From an uncultured Clostridia bacterium (GTDB lineage: Bacteria; Bacillota; Clostridia; Christensenellales; Aristaeellaceae), in the NCBI GenBank assembly GCA_946627565.1, contig CAMOVR010000018.1, positions 1 through 35,963 of the forward strand: DNA of 35,963 bases. The letters run 5' to 3'. A model generated the notes under the pieces. It saw only the letters and a program-made list of their open reading frames with translations. It was not told where the DNA came from and made no database searches. The translations under genes were made by a program, and so were the position numbers. Numbering within the stretch: position 1 is the first letter of the stretch; each line of letters opens with the position of its first letter. Shown here piece by piece: positions 17,164 to 24,658 of this stretch.

Positions 17164-18237
17164 GTGCAGAAAATCCTGACGGGCTATGAAGAGCATGCCC
17201 GTGCTTGCGCGGAGGCGCTGAAAACAAAAGAATACGTGCGGATTCTTGCACTGGAAACATCCTGTGACGAGACGGCTGCAGCGGTCATAGCAAACGGGCG
17301 GGAGATCCTGTCCGACATTGTGTTCAGCCAGATTGACCTGCATGCCCTCTACGGCGGGGTGGTGCCGGAGATCGCCAGCCGGGCCCATGTGGAGGCCTGC
17401 GACAGGGTGATTGATGAGGCGCTGAAGGCAGCCGGCCTTTCGTTTGATGACATAGACGCCCTGGCGGTGACATACGGACCGGGACTGGTGGGAGCGCTGC
17501 TGACGGGTGTCAGCTGCATGAAGGGCCTGAGCTTTGCCCTGAACAAGCCCCTGATCCCAGTCAACCATATTGAGGGACATATCTCCGCCAACTATCTTTC
17601 GCATCCTGAACTTAAGCCGCCCTTCCTGTGTCTTGTGGTTTCCGGCGGGCACAGCCATCTGGTGCAGGTGCCTGACTACGGCGTGTACGAGCTGGTGGGA
17701 CAGACCGTGGACGATGCGGCCGGGGAGGCCTTTGACAAGGCGGCCCGGGTGCTGAGTCTGCCCTATCCCGGGGGCCCGAGGGTGGATGCCCTGGCGGAAC
17801 AGGGAAATCCGGACTATCTTCCCCTGCCCAGGCCGCATACGGAGGGCAGGTATGATTACAGCTTTTCCGGCATGAAAACCGCCTTCCTCAACAGCTGCCA
17901 CAAAATGGAAATGAAGGGCGAGGAACTGCCCAAGGCGGACCTGGCTGCTTCCTTCCGGAAAGCAGTGGTGGAGGCTCTGGTGGAAAAAGCCATGCTGGCC
18001 GCGGAAGAGCTGGGGGCAGGGCAGATGGCCATGGCCGGCGGCGTCAGTGCCAACAGCCTGCTTCGCAGAAGAATGCAGGAAGAATGCCAGAAAAGGGGAC
18101 TTCCCCTTTACATGCCGCAGCTGCGGCTGTGCACGGACAACGGAGCCATGATCGGGTCCGCTGCCTACTACCGCCTGATGCGCGGAGAGATCGCACCCCT
18201 GACCCTCAATGCCGTACCGGCCCTGCGCCTGGTATAA
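17164..18237 (+). CDS. tsaD: tRNA N6-adenosine threonylcarbamoyltransferase TsaD
   Basis: A 357-residue ASKHA-fold protein that transfers the threonylcarbamoyl group to A37 of ANN-decoding tRNAs, together with TsaB and TsaE. The sequence shows the ILALETSCDETAAAV phosphate-binding start (27-41), the metal-binding HIEGH (135-139), VSGGHSHLV, the DDAAGEAFDKAARVL block and MAGGVSANSLLRRR. The usual family N-terminus corresponds to residue 25, so this form has an extension of about 24 residues (MQKILTGYEEHARACAEALK) if it starts at GTG 17164. An AAAGGGGAA site upstream supports this start; GTG 17236 is the alternative. It lies inside the secA operon. Confidence 0.95.
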   Translation: MQKILTGYEEHARACAEALKTKEYVRILALETSCDETAAAVIANGREILSDIVFSQIDLHALYGGVVPEIASRAHVEACDRVIDEALKAAGLSFDDIDALAVTYGPGLVGALLTGVSCMKGLSFALNKPLIPVNHIEGHISANYLSHPELKPPFLCLVVSGGHSHLVQVPDYGVYELVGQTVDDAAGEAFDKAARVLSLPYPGGPRVDALAEQGNPDYLPLPRPHTEGRYDYSFSGMKTAFLNSCHKMEMKGEELPKADLAASFRKAVVEALVEKAMLAAEELGAGQMAMAGGVSANSLLRRRMQEECQKRGLPLYMPQLRLCTDNGAMIGSAAYYRLMRGEIAPLTLNAVPALRLV

Positions 18238-18254
18238 AAAAGGAGTGATCCGCT

Positions 18255-19610
18255 GTGAATATGATCGAAATTATCACGGATAAAAAGTTCGGGAAAGCGC
18301 TGAGCAGGGAGCAGATTGCCTTCTTTGTGAATGCGGCTGCCAGGGGAACGGTGCCGGATTATCAGCTGGCGGCGCTGCTCATGGCCATCCGTCTTAACGG
18401 TATGACGGCGGAGGAAACCACGGACCTGACCCTGGAGATGACGCACAGCGGAGATATGGCCGACCTGAGCAGCATCCCCGGGGTGAAGGTGGACAAGCAT
18501 TCCACAGGGGGCGTGGGGGATACCACCACCCTGGTCCTGGCACCCCTGGTGGCTGCCTGCGGCGTGCCTGTGGCCAAGATGAGCGGACGGGGCCTGGGCC
18601 ATACCGGCGGAACCCTGGACAAGCTGGAGTCCATACCGGGCATGAGCGTGCAGATGACGGAGGAAGCCTTCCTCAGACAGGTGCGGGAGATCGGGCTGGC
18701 GGTCATAGGACAGACGGGACAGCTGGCCCCGGCAGACAAGACGCTGTACGCCCTGCGGGATGTGACCTCCACGGTGGACAGCCTTCCCCTTATCGCGGGG
18801 TCCATCATGTCCAAAAAGCTGGCGGCAGGCAGTGATGCCATTGTCCTGGATGTGAAAACGGGCAGCGGTGCCATCATGCAGACCCTGGAAGGGTCCCTGG
18901 AGCTGGCCAGGGCCATGGTGGAGATCGGAACCCTGGCAGGCAAGCCTGTGACCGCCGTGGTCACAGGGATGGAACAGCCCCTTGGCACCCATGTGGGCAA
19001 TGCCCTGGAGGTGAAGGACGCCATCGATGTGCTGGCGGGCCGGACAGAGGGTGAACTTCTGGAGGTATCCCTGCTTCTGGGAGCGCACATGCTGATACTG
19101 GCCGGAAAGGCCTTAAGCATGGAGGAAGGCAGGGCAAAGCTTCTGGACGCCCTGAAAAGCGGCAGGGGACTGAAGAAGTTTGCCCAGATGATTCAGGCCC
19201 AGGGCGGCAATCCAAAGGTGACAGAAGATCTCTCCCTGCTGCCGCAGCCTGCCGTGATCCGCAGGGTGAAGGTGGGAAGAAGCGGCTACGTGGGGAGCAT
19301 GGATGCCACAAAGCTGGGTCTGGCAGCCCAGGCCATGGGCGCCGGGCGGATTTTCAAGACGGATGTACTGGATTATTCCGTGGGCTTTGTACTGCCTGTC
19401 CGCATCGGGGACCGGGTGGAGGCGGATGACCTGTTCTTTACCCTGTATGCCAAAAGTGAAGCGGACGCGGATAAGGCGGAAGGAGCCATTCGGGAAGCGA
19501 TCCGGCTGTGTGATGAGCCTGTAAAGCGGCCGCCTCTGTGGTATGCGGTGGTCACCCGGGATGGAACGCAGTTTTCCCCGGAAGCTGAGGATATGGGGAA
19601 GCGGGGGTAA
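18255..19610 (+). CDS. pdp: Pyrimidine-nucleoside phosphorylase
   Basis: A 451-residue enzyme of the thymidine/pyrimidine nucleoside phosphorylase family, which splits uridine and thymidine with phosphate to a base and (deoxy)ribose 1-phosphate. It carries the phosphate-binding KHSTGGVGDTTT block (81-92), the MSGRGLGHTGGTLDKLE signature and LDVKTGSGAIM. The C-terminal alpha/beta domain (about 345-435) is complete. The start is probably GTG 18255 after AGGAGTG, because MNMIEIITDK matches the usual N-terminus; ATG 18261 is possible. Thymidine phosphorylase (deoxyribose-specific) cannot be excluded from sequence alone. It is tightly packed between tsaD and murG. Confidence 0.92.
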   Translation: MNMIEIITDKKFGKALSREQIAFFVNAAARGTVPDYQLAALLMAIRLNGMTAEETTDLTLEMTHSGDMADLSSIPGVKVDKHSTGGVGDTTTLVLAPLVAACGVPVAKMSGRGLGHTGGTLDKLESIPGMSVQMTEEAFLRQVREIGLAVIGQTGQLAPADKTLYALRDVTSTVDSLPLIAGSIMSKKLAAGSDAIVLDVKTGSGAIMQTLEGSLELARAMVEIGTLAGKPVTAVVTGMEQPLGTHVGNALEVKDAIDVLAGRTEGELLEVSLLLGAHMLILAGKALSMEEGRAKLLDALKSGRGLKKFAQMIQAQGGNPKVTEDLSLLPQPAVIRRVKVGRSGYVGSMDATKLGLAAQAMGAGRIFKTDVLDYSVGFVLPVRIGDRVEADDLFFTLYAKSEADADKAEGAIREAIRLCDEPVKRPPLWYAVVTRDGTQFSPEAEDMGKRG

Positions 19611-19615
19611 GGATT

Positions 19616-20692
19616 ATGGAAAAAAAGAAGATCATTGTACTGACAGGCGGGGGCACCCTGGGACATGTGACGCCGCATATGGCCCTGATCCCGCATCTGA
19701 TGGAACAGGGGTATGAAATCCACTACATCGGCACGGAGACGGGCATGGAAGTGGAAAAAATCCGTTCCATTCCCGGTGTGATATACCATGCGGTGAAGAC
19801 CGGCAAACTGCGCCGTTACTTCTCCTGGCAGAATTTCGTGGATCCCTTCCGGGTGATCGCCGGTGCTGTGCAGTCCGCCCGCCTTATGGGCAAACTGCAC
19901 CCCCAGGTTGTCTTCAGCAAGGGCGGGTTTGTGGCGGTGCCGGTGGTTTTCGGTGCCTGGATTCACCGGGTACCGGTGCTCTGCCATGAAAGTGACCTGA
20001 CCCCGGGCCTGGCAAACCGTCTGTGCAAGCCCTTTGCCACCCGGATGGTGACCACATTCCCTGAGTGCGCGGCTGCCCTGGGAAGCAAGGCGGAGACAGT
20101 GGGGACGCCCCTGCGGCCGGACCTGTTTTCAGGCAGCCGGGAGGCAGGGCTGGCCCTGGCGCATTTTGACGGAAAAAAGCCTGTACTTCTGATGATGGGT
20201 GGCTCCTCCGGCGCCCAGTCGGTGAATAAAGCCCTCAGGGAAGCCCTGAAGGACCTGACAGAGGATTTCGATGTGCTGCACCTGTGCGGCCGGGGCAATC
20301 TGGATCCGCAGCTGGAGCAGGTGAAGGGGTATACCCAGATCGAATTCCTGGACAGGGAGCTTCCGGATGTGCTGGCCTGTGCGGACCTGGTACTGAGCCG
20401 GGCGGGCTCCAATGCCCTGATGGAGTTTCAGGCACTGGACAAGCCCATGCTGCTGATTCCCTATCCCAAGGGAGCCAGCCGGGGCGACCAGATTCTGAAC
20501 GCCAGAAGCATGGAAAAGCGGGGTCTGTGCCGTGTGCTGCTTCAGGAGAACATGACGGCGGAAACACTGACAAAGGCGCTGCGGGATACCTGGAAGGACA
20601 GGGACGTCCTGAAAGCCGCGGTGAAGGCGGCGCCGCCTGCGGATGCCACAGAACGGGTACTGGAACTGATTGAGGAAATACGGAAAAAATAA
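19616..20692 (+). CDS. murG: UDP-GlcNAc:lipid I GlcNAc transferase MurG
   Basis: A 358-residue GT28 glycosyltransferase that adds GlcNAc to lipid I on the inner membrane face, giving lipid II for peptidoglycan. Two Rossmann-like domains are visible. The N-terminal glycine loop reads GGGTLGHVTPHMAL (usual form GGTAGHVxPAxAL), followed by VFSKGGFVAVPV and HESDLTPGLANRL. The C-terminal UDP-GlcNAc pocket has MMGGSSGAQSVN, LSRAGSNALMEFQALDKPML and PYPKGASRGDQILNA. Serine-aspartate replaces the commoner Gln-Asn after HE, a variant seen in some clostridial MurG proteins. It is the last gene of the secA operon and ends at a strong terminator. It lies outside the usual dcw cell-division cluster. Confidence 0.92.
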   Translation: MEKKKIIVLTGGGTLGHVTPHMALIPHLMEQGYEIHYIGTETGMEVEKIRSIPGVIYHAVKTGKLRRYFSWQNFVDPFRVIAGAVQSARLMGKLHPQVVFSKGGFVAVPVVFGAWIHRVPVLCHESDLTPGLANRLCKPFATRMVTTFPECAAALGSKAETVGTPLRPDLFSGSREAGLALAHFDGKKPVLLMMGGSSGAQSVNKALREALKDLTEDFDVLHLCGRGNLDPQLEQVKGYTQIEFLDRELPDVLACADLVLSRAGSNALMEFQALDKPMLLIPYPKGASRGDQILNARSMEKRGLCRVLLQENMTAETLTKALRDTWKDRDVLKAAVKAAPPADATERVLELIEEIRKK

Positions 20693-20711
20693 GAATAAAG
20701 CAAAAAAGAAG

Positions 20712-20754
20712 CCCGGTCCGGGTGCTGCACAGACTCTGTGCAGTTCGGACCGGG
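20712..20754. terminator. Bidirectional terminator between murG and the serine hydrolase
   Basis: A two-part stem: outer CCCGGTCCG/CGGACCGGG (9 bp) and inner CTGCACAG/CTGTGCAG. TATCTTTTTTGTTT follows on the plus strand, and an A-rich stretch (AAAGCAAAAAAG) gives U-rich RNA on the minus strand. It serves two convergent genes. Confidence 0.88.
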
Positions 20755-20766
20755 TATCTTTTTTGT

Positions 20767-22164
20767 TTACGCTTCCCTGGTGAAGATCCGGCTGCCTACA
20801 CGGACACCCCAGGCCCTGCCGTCCCGGAAAAAGAACTCCAGGCGGCCGCGTATCTTTTCGTTTTCATCCATGGCCAGGAAACGGGCACCCCCGCAGTAGG
20901 TGAGATGGATATCATGGTCCGAAACCCTGCCGCGGCCTTCTTTATCCAGTACAACCCTGGAGGGCAGGCCCTCATGTCCCACATAGGTGCCCTCAAGCAT
21001 GGCGGGATCTAAGAAGTCTCTGCCGGCGGGAATGAACCAGCGGTGGGACTCCAAAAGGGGAAGGCCCATGACGGCGTTGTAGAGGACCCACATGATGTCG
21101 TCCATGTCAGCGTCCCCGAGGCTGCAGAGCACAGCAAAGCCGTACCCTTCCTCCAGCAGCAGACCGCCCTTGGTGGAGACGCCGTGGAGTCCGCCTCCGT
21201 GTTCACAGATGGTGTGGCCGGCCTTGACCCGCTTATAAAGCCCAAGACCGTAAACCGCCTGGTCGGTGGCGGGAATGGAGGGCCCGATCATCCTCAGAAC
21301 AGCTTCCCGCGGCAGGACCTGTTTTCCTTCGTGCATGCCAAGGCTGGACAGGCAGCGGTAATAGGCGGCCATGTCCCGGGCGGTTGACTTCACCATGGCG
21401 CAGCCCCGGAAGGGCGGGAGCACGCTCCAGTTGTCGTCGCAGGTAAGGACGCCGTCCTCAAATTCAAAGAGGGAGGCAATGTTGCCCCCGGCCATCTCGT
21501 GTGCGGAGACGCAGTCGTCATCCATGATGGTCCGCGTCATGCCCAGGGGCTCGAAGATGCGTTCCTGGCAGAATTGTTCCAGGGGCATGCCGGCGGCCTG
21601 GTCCACCACATAGGAAAGGATGGCATAGCCCTCATTGCTGTAGCTCATGTTTTCGCCGGGAGCTCCTACCACCGGGTAGGGGCAGGAAGCAATGTAGTCA
21701 ATGATCTGCTCTATGGTGTTCATCTGGTTGGGGGAAGATGCCCGCAGGGTCCGGATCCATTCCCCGTCCCGGCCGGGGCTGTTCATGGCAATGGACCATT
21801 CCAGGGGCTCCATGGGCGGGATGCCGGCGGTGTGCTGGGCAAGGGTCCGCAGGGTCACCAGGTCCCTGGGGGCGCCGGGCACGGAGAAGGAAGGGAAGTA
21901 TTTGCAGACCGGGTCTTCATAGGAGAGCTTTCCCTCACTCTCCAGAATGGCCAGTGCCAGAGCTGTGATGGACTTGGACATGGACGCAATGCCGAAAACG
22001 GTGTCCCCGTTGACCGGATGGCCGGAAGCGGCATCCAGGTTCCCGAAAACGGTTTCATAGACGACGCCTTCCGGTCCCTTTACGCAGACGCTCAGGTTGG
22101 GGAGACGGTCTCTTCGGATGATTTCCTGTATGGCCTGTGTGACGGCAGCTGAATCAAAATGCAT
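20767..22164 (-). CDS. Beta-lactamase-fold serine hydrolase
   Basis: A 465-residue protein of the class C beta-lactamase / penicillin-binding-protein-like family (PF00144). The three active-site motifs are present: SMSK at residues 61-64, YSN at 175-177 and HGG at 322-324. There is no signal peptide, so it is probably cytoplasmic, which argues against a role as a secreted beta-lactamase. Members of this family include esterases, peptidases and D-aminopeptidases, and the substrate cannot be told. Residues about 370-465 form an extra beta-rich C-terminal domain. CAGGAGGT precedes the ATG. It is transcribed alone from a promoter at 22218-22246. Confidence 0.85.
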   Translation of the reverse strand: MHFDSAAVTQAIQEIIRRDRLPNLSVCVKGPEGVVYETVFGNLDAASGHPVNGDTVFGIASMSKSITALALAILESEGKLSYEDPVCKYFPSFSVPGAPRDLVTLRTLAQHTAGIPPMEPLEWSIAMNSPGRDGEWIRTLRASSPNQMNTIEQIIDYIASCPYPVVGAPGENMSYSNEGYAILSYVVDQAAGMPLEQFCQERIFEPLGMTRTIMDDDCVSAHEMAGGNIASLFEFEDGVLTCDDNWSVLPPFRGCAMVKSTARDMAAYYRCLSSLGMHEGKQVLPREAVLRMIGPSIPATDQAVYGLGLYKRVKAGHTICEHGGGLHGVSTKGGLLLEEGYGFAVLCSLGDADMDDIMWVLYNAVMGLPLLESHRWFIPAGRDFLDPAMLEGTYVGHEGLPSRVVLDKEGRGRVSDHDIHLTYCGGARFLAMDENEKIRGRLEFFFRDGRAWGVRVGSRIFTREA

Positions 22165-22217
22165 GGGGCGGACCTCCTGAATGGCTCAGTTAAGTGCTGA
22201 TGACAGAGAATGGGTGC

Positions 22218-22246
22218 ATTGTATACGGGATGATGGGATCTTGCAA
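22218..22246 (-). promoter_or_regulatory. Promoter of the serine hydrolase gene
   Basis: Read on the minus strand: TTGCAA (plus 22241-22246), a 17-bp spacer, and TACAAT (plus 22218-22223). It gives a leader of about 45-50 nt and is back-to-back with the plus-strand promoter at 22260-22288. Confidence 0.65.
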
Positions 22247-22259
22247 GGCTGGTCCCGGT

Positions 22260-22288
22260 TTGACACAGGACCTGCTTTCGTGTAGCAT
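22260..22288 (+). promoter_or_regulatory. Promoter of the DUF3842-larC cluster
   Basis: A perfect TTGACA (22260-22265) and TAGCAT (22283-22288) with a 17-bp spacer, about 55 bp before ATG 22344. No terminator is visible until 25724, so it probably drives four genes. Confidence 0.7.
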
Positions 22289-22343
22289 GCCAAGAACCGG
22301 AAAAGAAAGTGTACCAGAGGCCGGCTCTGGGAAGGGAGACCCT

Positions 22344-22760
22344 ATGAAAATACTGATTATAGACGGGCAGGGCGGACGGCTTGGCCGGTCGCTTGCTGAA
22401 CAGATACGCAGAGCATGCCCGGATGCGGAAATAACAGCCGTGGGAACCAACAGCATGGCAACGGAAAACATGATGAAAAGCGGGTGCGCGGATCATCTGG
22501 CCACAGGGGAAAATGCGGTGATTGTGGGCGCCAGGGGAGCGGAGCTGATTGTGGGCCCTGTGGGCATTGCCACCGCCGACGCCCTGATGGGGGAGATCTC
22601 CCCGGCCATGGCCAACGCGGTTGCGTCCTCCGGTGCCTACCGGGTTCTGATCCCCATGAACCTGTGCAGTACCTATGTGGCAGGGGTCAGCGGCAGTTCC
22701 CAGGCGATTCTGGAGGACGCCATAGAGCATATCCGGAAGGTGGTGGAAGCCCGTGCGTGA
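22344..22760 (+). CDS. DUF3842 family protein
   Basis: A 138-residue soluble protein. The N-terminus KILIIDGQGGRLGRSLAEQI looks like a Rossmann-type nucleotide-binding start, with a glycine loop after the first strand. This and the later GARGAELIVGPVGIATADAL and PMNLCSTYVAGV blocks match what I know of DUF3842, a small clostridial family without a known activity. GGAAGGGAG lies about 7 nt before ATG 22344. The frame is open further upstream, but that part lies over the promoter and is not protein-like. It overlaps the ECF gene by 8 bases, so the two are probably translationally coupled. Confidence 0.8.
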   Translation: MKILIIDGQGGRLGRSLAEQIRRACPDAEITAVGTNSMATENMMKSGCADHLATGENAVIVGARGAELIVGPVGIATADALMGEISPAMANAVASSGAYRVLIPMNLCSTYVAGVSGSSQAILEDAIEHIRKVVEARA

Positions 22761-23295
22761 TCATACCCGCGTTCTTCAGCTGACCTGTGCGGGCCTGTTT
22801 CTGGCCATTGCACTGGTGCTTCCCTTTCTCATCGGACAGATCCCGCAGATCGGAACGGCCCTGAGCCCCATGCATATTCCTGTGCTTCTGTGCGGCTTCC
22901 TCTGCGGCTGGCAATGGGGCATGGCAGTTGGTTTTGTTGCCCCTCTTCTGCGCTCTGTGCTCTTTGGCATGCCGGCCATGTTCCCGGGTGCCGTGTCCAT
23001 GGCCTTTGAACTGGCTGTCTATGGCATCATGGCAGGGGTCCTGCACCGCGTTTTGCCGGAAAAACCCTGGGCTGTCTATGTCGCCCTTGTGATATCCATG
23101 ATCGGGGGAAGGCTTGTATGGGGCCTGGTGCGCTATCTGCTGGCCGGCCTGGACCATACGGAATTTACACTGGAAATGTTTGCAGCCGGTGCCCTGACCA
23201 ATGCGCTGCCCGGCATCATTCTTCATATTATTCTGATTCCGCCCCTGGTGATGGCGCTGGAGAAGGCGGGACTTACCATGAACAGAAGGAGTTAA
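22753..23295 (+). CDS. ECF transporter S component (vitamin/cofactor uptake)
   Basis: A 180-residue membrane protein with about six hydrophobic segments: roughly 10-28, 39-53, 55-75, 79-97, 106-126 and 148-172. The pattern of a small S component is clear, including the ALSPMHIPVLLCGFLCGWQW block between segments and the helix-helix Ala/Gly spacing. S components bind a vitamin or metal and hand it to the shared EcfAA'T module, which is not in this window. It probably starts at GTG 22753 inside the end of the DUF3842 gene. The ligand cannot be read from sequence. Being sandwiched between DUF3842 and larC suggests a precursor such as nicotinate, or nickel, as a hypothesis. Confidence 0.8.
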   Translation: MRDHTRVLQLTCAGLFLAIALVLPFLIGQIPQIGTALSPMHIPVLLCGFLCGWQWGMAVGFVAPLLRSVLFGMPAMFPGAVSMAFELAVYGIMAGVLHRVLPEKPWAVYVALVISMIGGRLVWGLVRYLLAGLDHTEFTLEMFAAGALTNALPGIILHIILIPPLVMALEKAGLTMNRRS

Positions 23296-23299
23296 GAAC

Positions 23300-24658
23300 A
23301 TGAGGACACTGTATCTTGAATGCGGGATGGGCGCAGCCGGTGATATGCTCATGGCAGCTCTCCTGGAACTGATCCCCGACAGGGATGCCTTTGTGGAACA
23401 GATGAATGCCCTGAAGATCCCCGGCGTCCATGTGGCTGCTGAGAAGGCGGTAAAATGCGGCATCACAGGGACACATATGCGGGTCCTGGTGGATGGCATG
23501 GAGGAAATCTCCGAGGATGCTCATGACCATGAGCATTACCATGACCACGAGCATGAGCATGAACACCACCATGACCACGATCACGATCATGAGCACCACC
23601 ATCATGATCACGACCATGACCACGATCACGAGCACCATCATGACCATGACCACGATCATGAGCACGAACATCATCATGACCACGATCATGAGCATCACCA
23701 TCATCATACGTCCCTGCAGGATGTGGAAGAGCTGATTGATTCCCTGGAGGTTTCCGGGAAGGTCAAAAAGGACGCGAAGGCGGTATACGGGATCATTGCG
23801 GAGGCGGAGAGCCGGGTGCACGGGCATCCTGTGCGTGAGATCCACTTCCACGAAGTCGGCACCATGGATGCGGTGGCCGATGTGGTGGGCGTGTGCATGC
23901 TTATGGAAAAAATCGGGGCGGATGAGATCGTGGCGTCCCCTGTGCACGTGGGAAGCGGATATGTCAGGTGCATGCACGGGGTGCTCCCTGTTCCCGCACC
24001 TGCCACGGCCCTGATTCTCAGCGGAATCCCCACCTATGGCGGGAAGATTGAGGGAGAACTGTGCACCCCCACAGGGGCGGCTCTGCTGAAGTATTTCGTC
24101 AGCCGTTTCGGAGACCGGCCCGTTATGGCCGTTTCCGGGATCGGATACGGCATGGGGATGAAGGATTTTCCGCGGGCCAACTGTGTCCGTGCCTTCCTCG
24201 GGGAGAGTGAAGGACGGCGGGAAAACATAACCCGGCTGGAGTGCAATCTGGATGACATGACCGGGGAGGACATCGGCTTTGCCATGGAGCGGCTTTTTGA
24301 GGCAGGTGCCAGGGATGTCTACACCCAGGCTCTTGGCATGAAGAAGAACCGGCCCGGTGTGCTTCTCAGTGTCATCTGCATGCCGGAAGATGCCGACCGG
24401 ATGGCAGGCCTTCTGATGCGCTTTACCACCACCCTTGGCATACGCCGGATGGATATGGACCGCTATGTGCTCAGACGCAGCGAAAAGTGCGTGGAAACGG
24501 AATATGGTCCGGTCCGTCTGAAGCAGGCTGAGGGCATGGGAACCAGCAGGTGCAAGGCAGAATATGAAGACCTGGCGGAAATTGCCCGCTCAAGGCAGGT
24601 CTCCCTGGAGACGGTGCGTCAGGCTGTGCAGAAGGCGGTTCAAAAGGATGAACCCTGA
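23300..24658 (+). CDS. larC: Nickel pincer cofactor biosynthesis protein LarC
   Basis: A 452-residue LarC, the CTP-dependent cyclometallase that inserts nickel into pyridinium bis-thiocarboxylic acid mononucleotide. The N-terminus LYLECGMGAAGDMLMAALLE is the family start. Residues 75-136 form a very His/Asp-rich stretch (about 38 of 62 are His), the expected nickel-holding segment. After it come REIHFHEVGTMDAVADVVG, PVPAPAT, GAALLKYF and LECNLDDMTGED, then the C-terminal ferredoxin-like part. In lactobacilli LarC is made by a ribosomal frameshift between larC1 and larC2; here the frame is continuous. GAAGGAG precedes the ATG. larA, larB and larE are not in the window. Confidence 0.93.
   Translation: MRTLYLECGMGAAGDMLMAALLELIPDRDAFVEQMNALKIPGVHVAAEKAVKCGITGTHMRVLVDGMEEISEDAHDHEHYHDHEHEHEHHHDHDHDHEHHHHDHDHDHDHEHHHDHDHDHEHEHHHDHDHEHHHHHTSLQDVEELIDSLEVSGKVKKDAKAVYGIIAEAESRVHGHPVREIHFHEVGTMDAVADVVGVCMLMEKIGADEIVASPVHVGSGYVRCMHGVLPVPAPATALILSGIPTYGGKIEGELCTPTGAALLKYFVSRFGDRPVMAVSGIGYGMGMKDFPRANCVRAFLGESEGRRENITRLECNLDDMTGEDIGFAMERLFEAGARDVYTQALGMKKNRPGVLLSVICMPEDADRMAGLLMRFTTTLGIRRMDMDRYVLRRSEKCVETEYGPVRLKQAEGMGTSRCKAEYEDLAEIARSRQVSLETVRQAVQKAVQKDEP
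23522..23707 (+). repeat. His/Asp-codon low-complexity repeat in larC
   Basis: About 186 bp of near-tandem CATGACCACGATCATGAGCA-type units coding for His-Asp/His-Glu runs. Length variation by slippage between strains is expected. Its antisense frame gives a Met/Val-rich shadow ORF with no support. Confidence 0.85.

Noticed and set aside
12801-17901. Very long minus-strand open frames (859 and 903 codons) opposite secA, prfB and tsaD
   Set aside because: They overlap well-recognised genes over their whole length, show no domain or ribosome binding site, and result from the strong codon bias of the sense genes, which removes antisense stops.
23522-23707. Possible CRISPR-like or tandem repeat array
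   Set aside because: The repeats have no regular spacers, keep the larC reading frame and encode the expected His-rich nickel segment.
23273-23977. Met/Val-rich minus-strand frame opposite larC resembling a membrane protein
   Set aside because: It is the antisense reading of the His/Asp codon repeat; the hydrophobic run is a by-product of the repeat.
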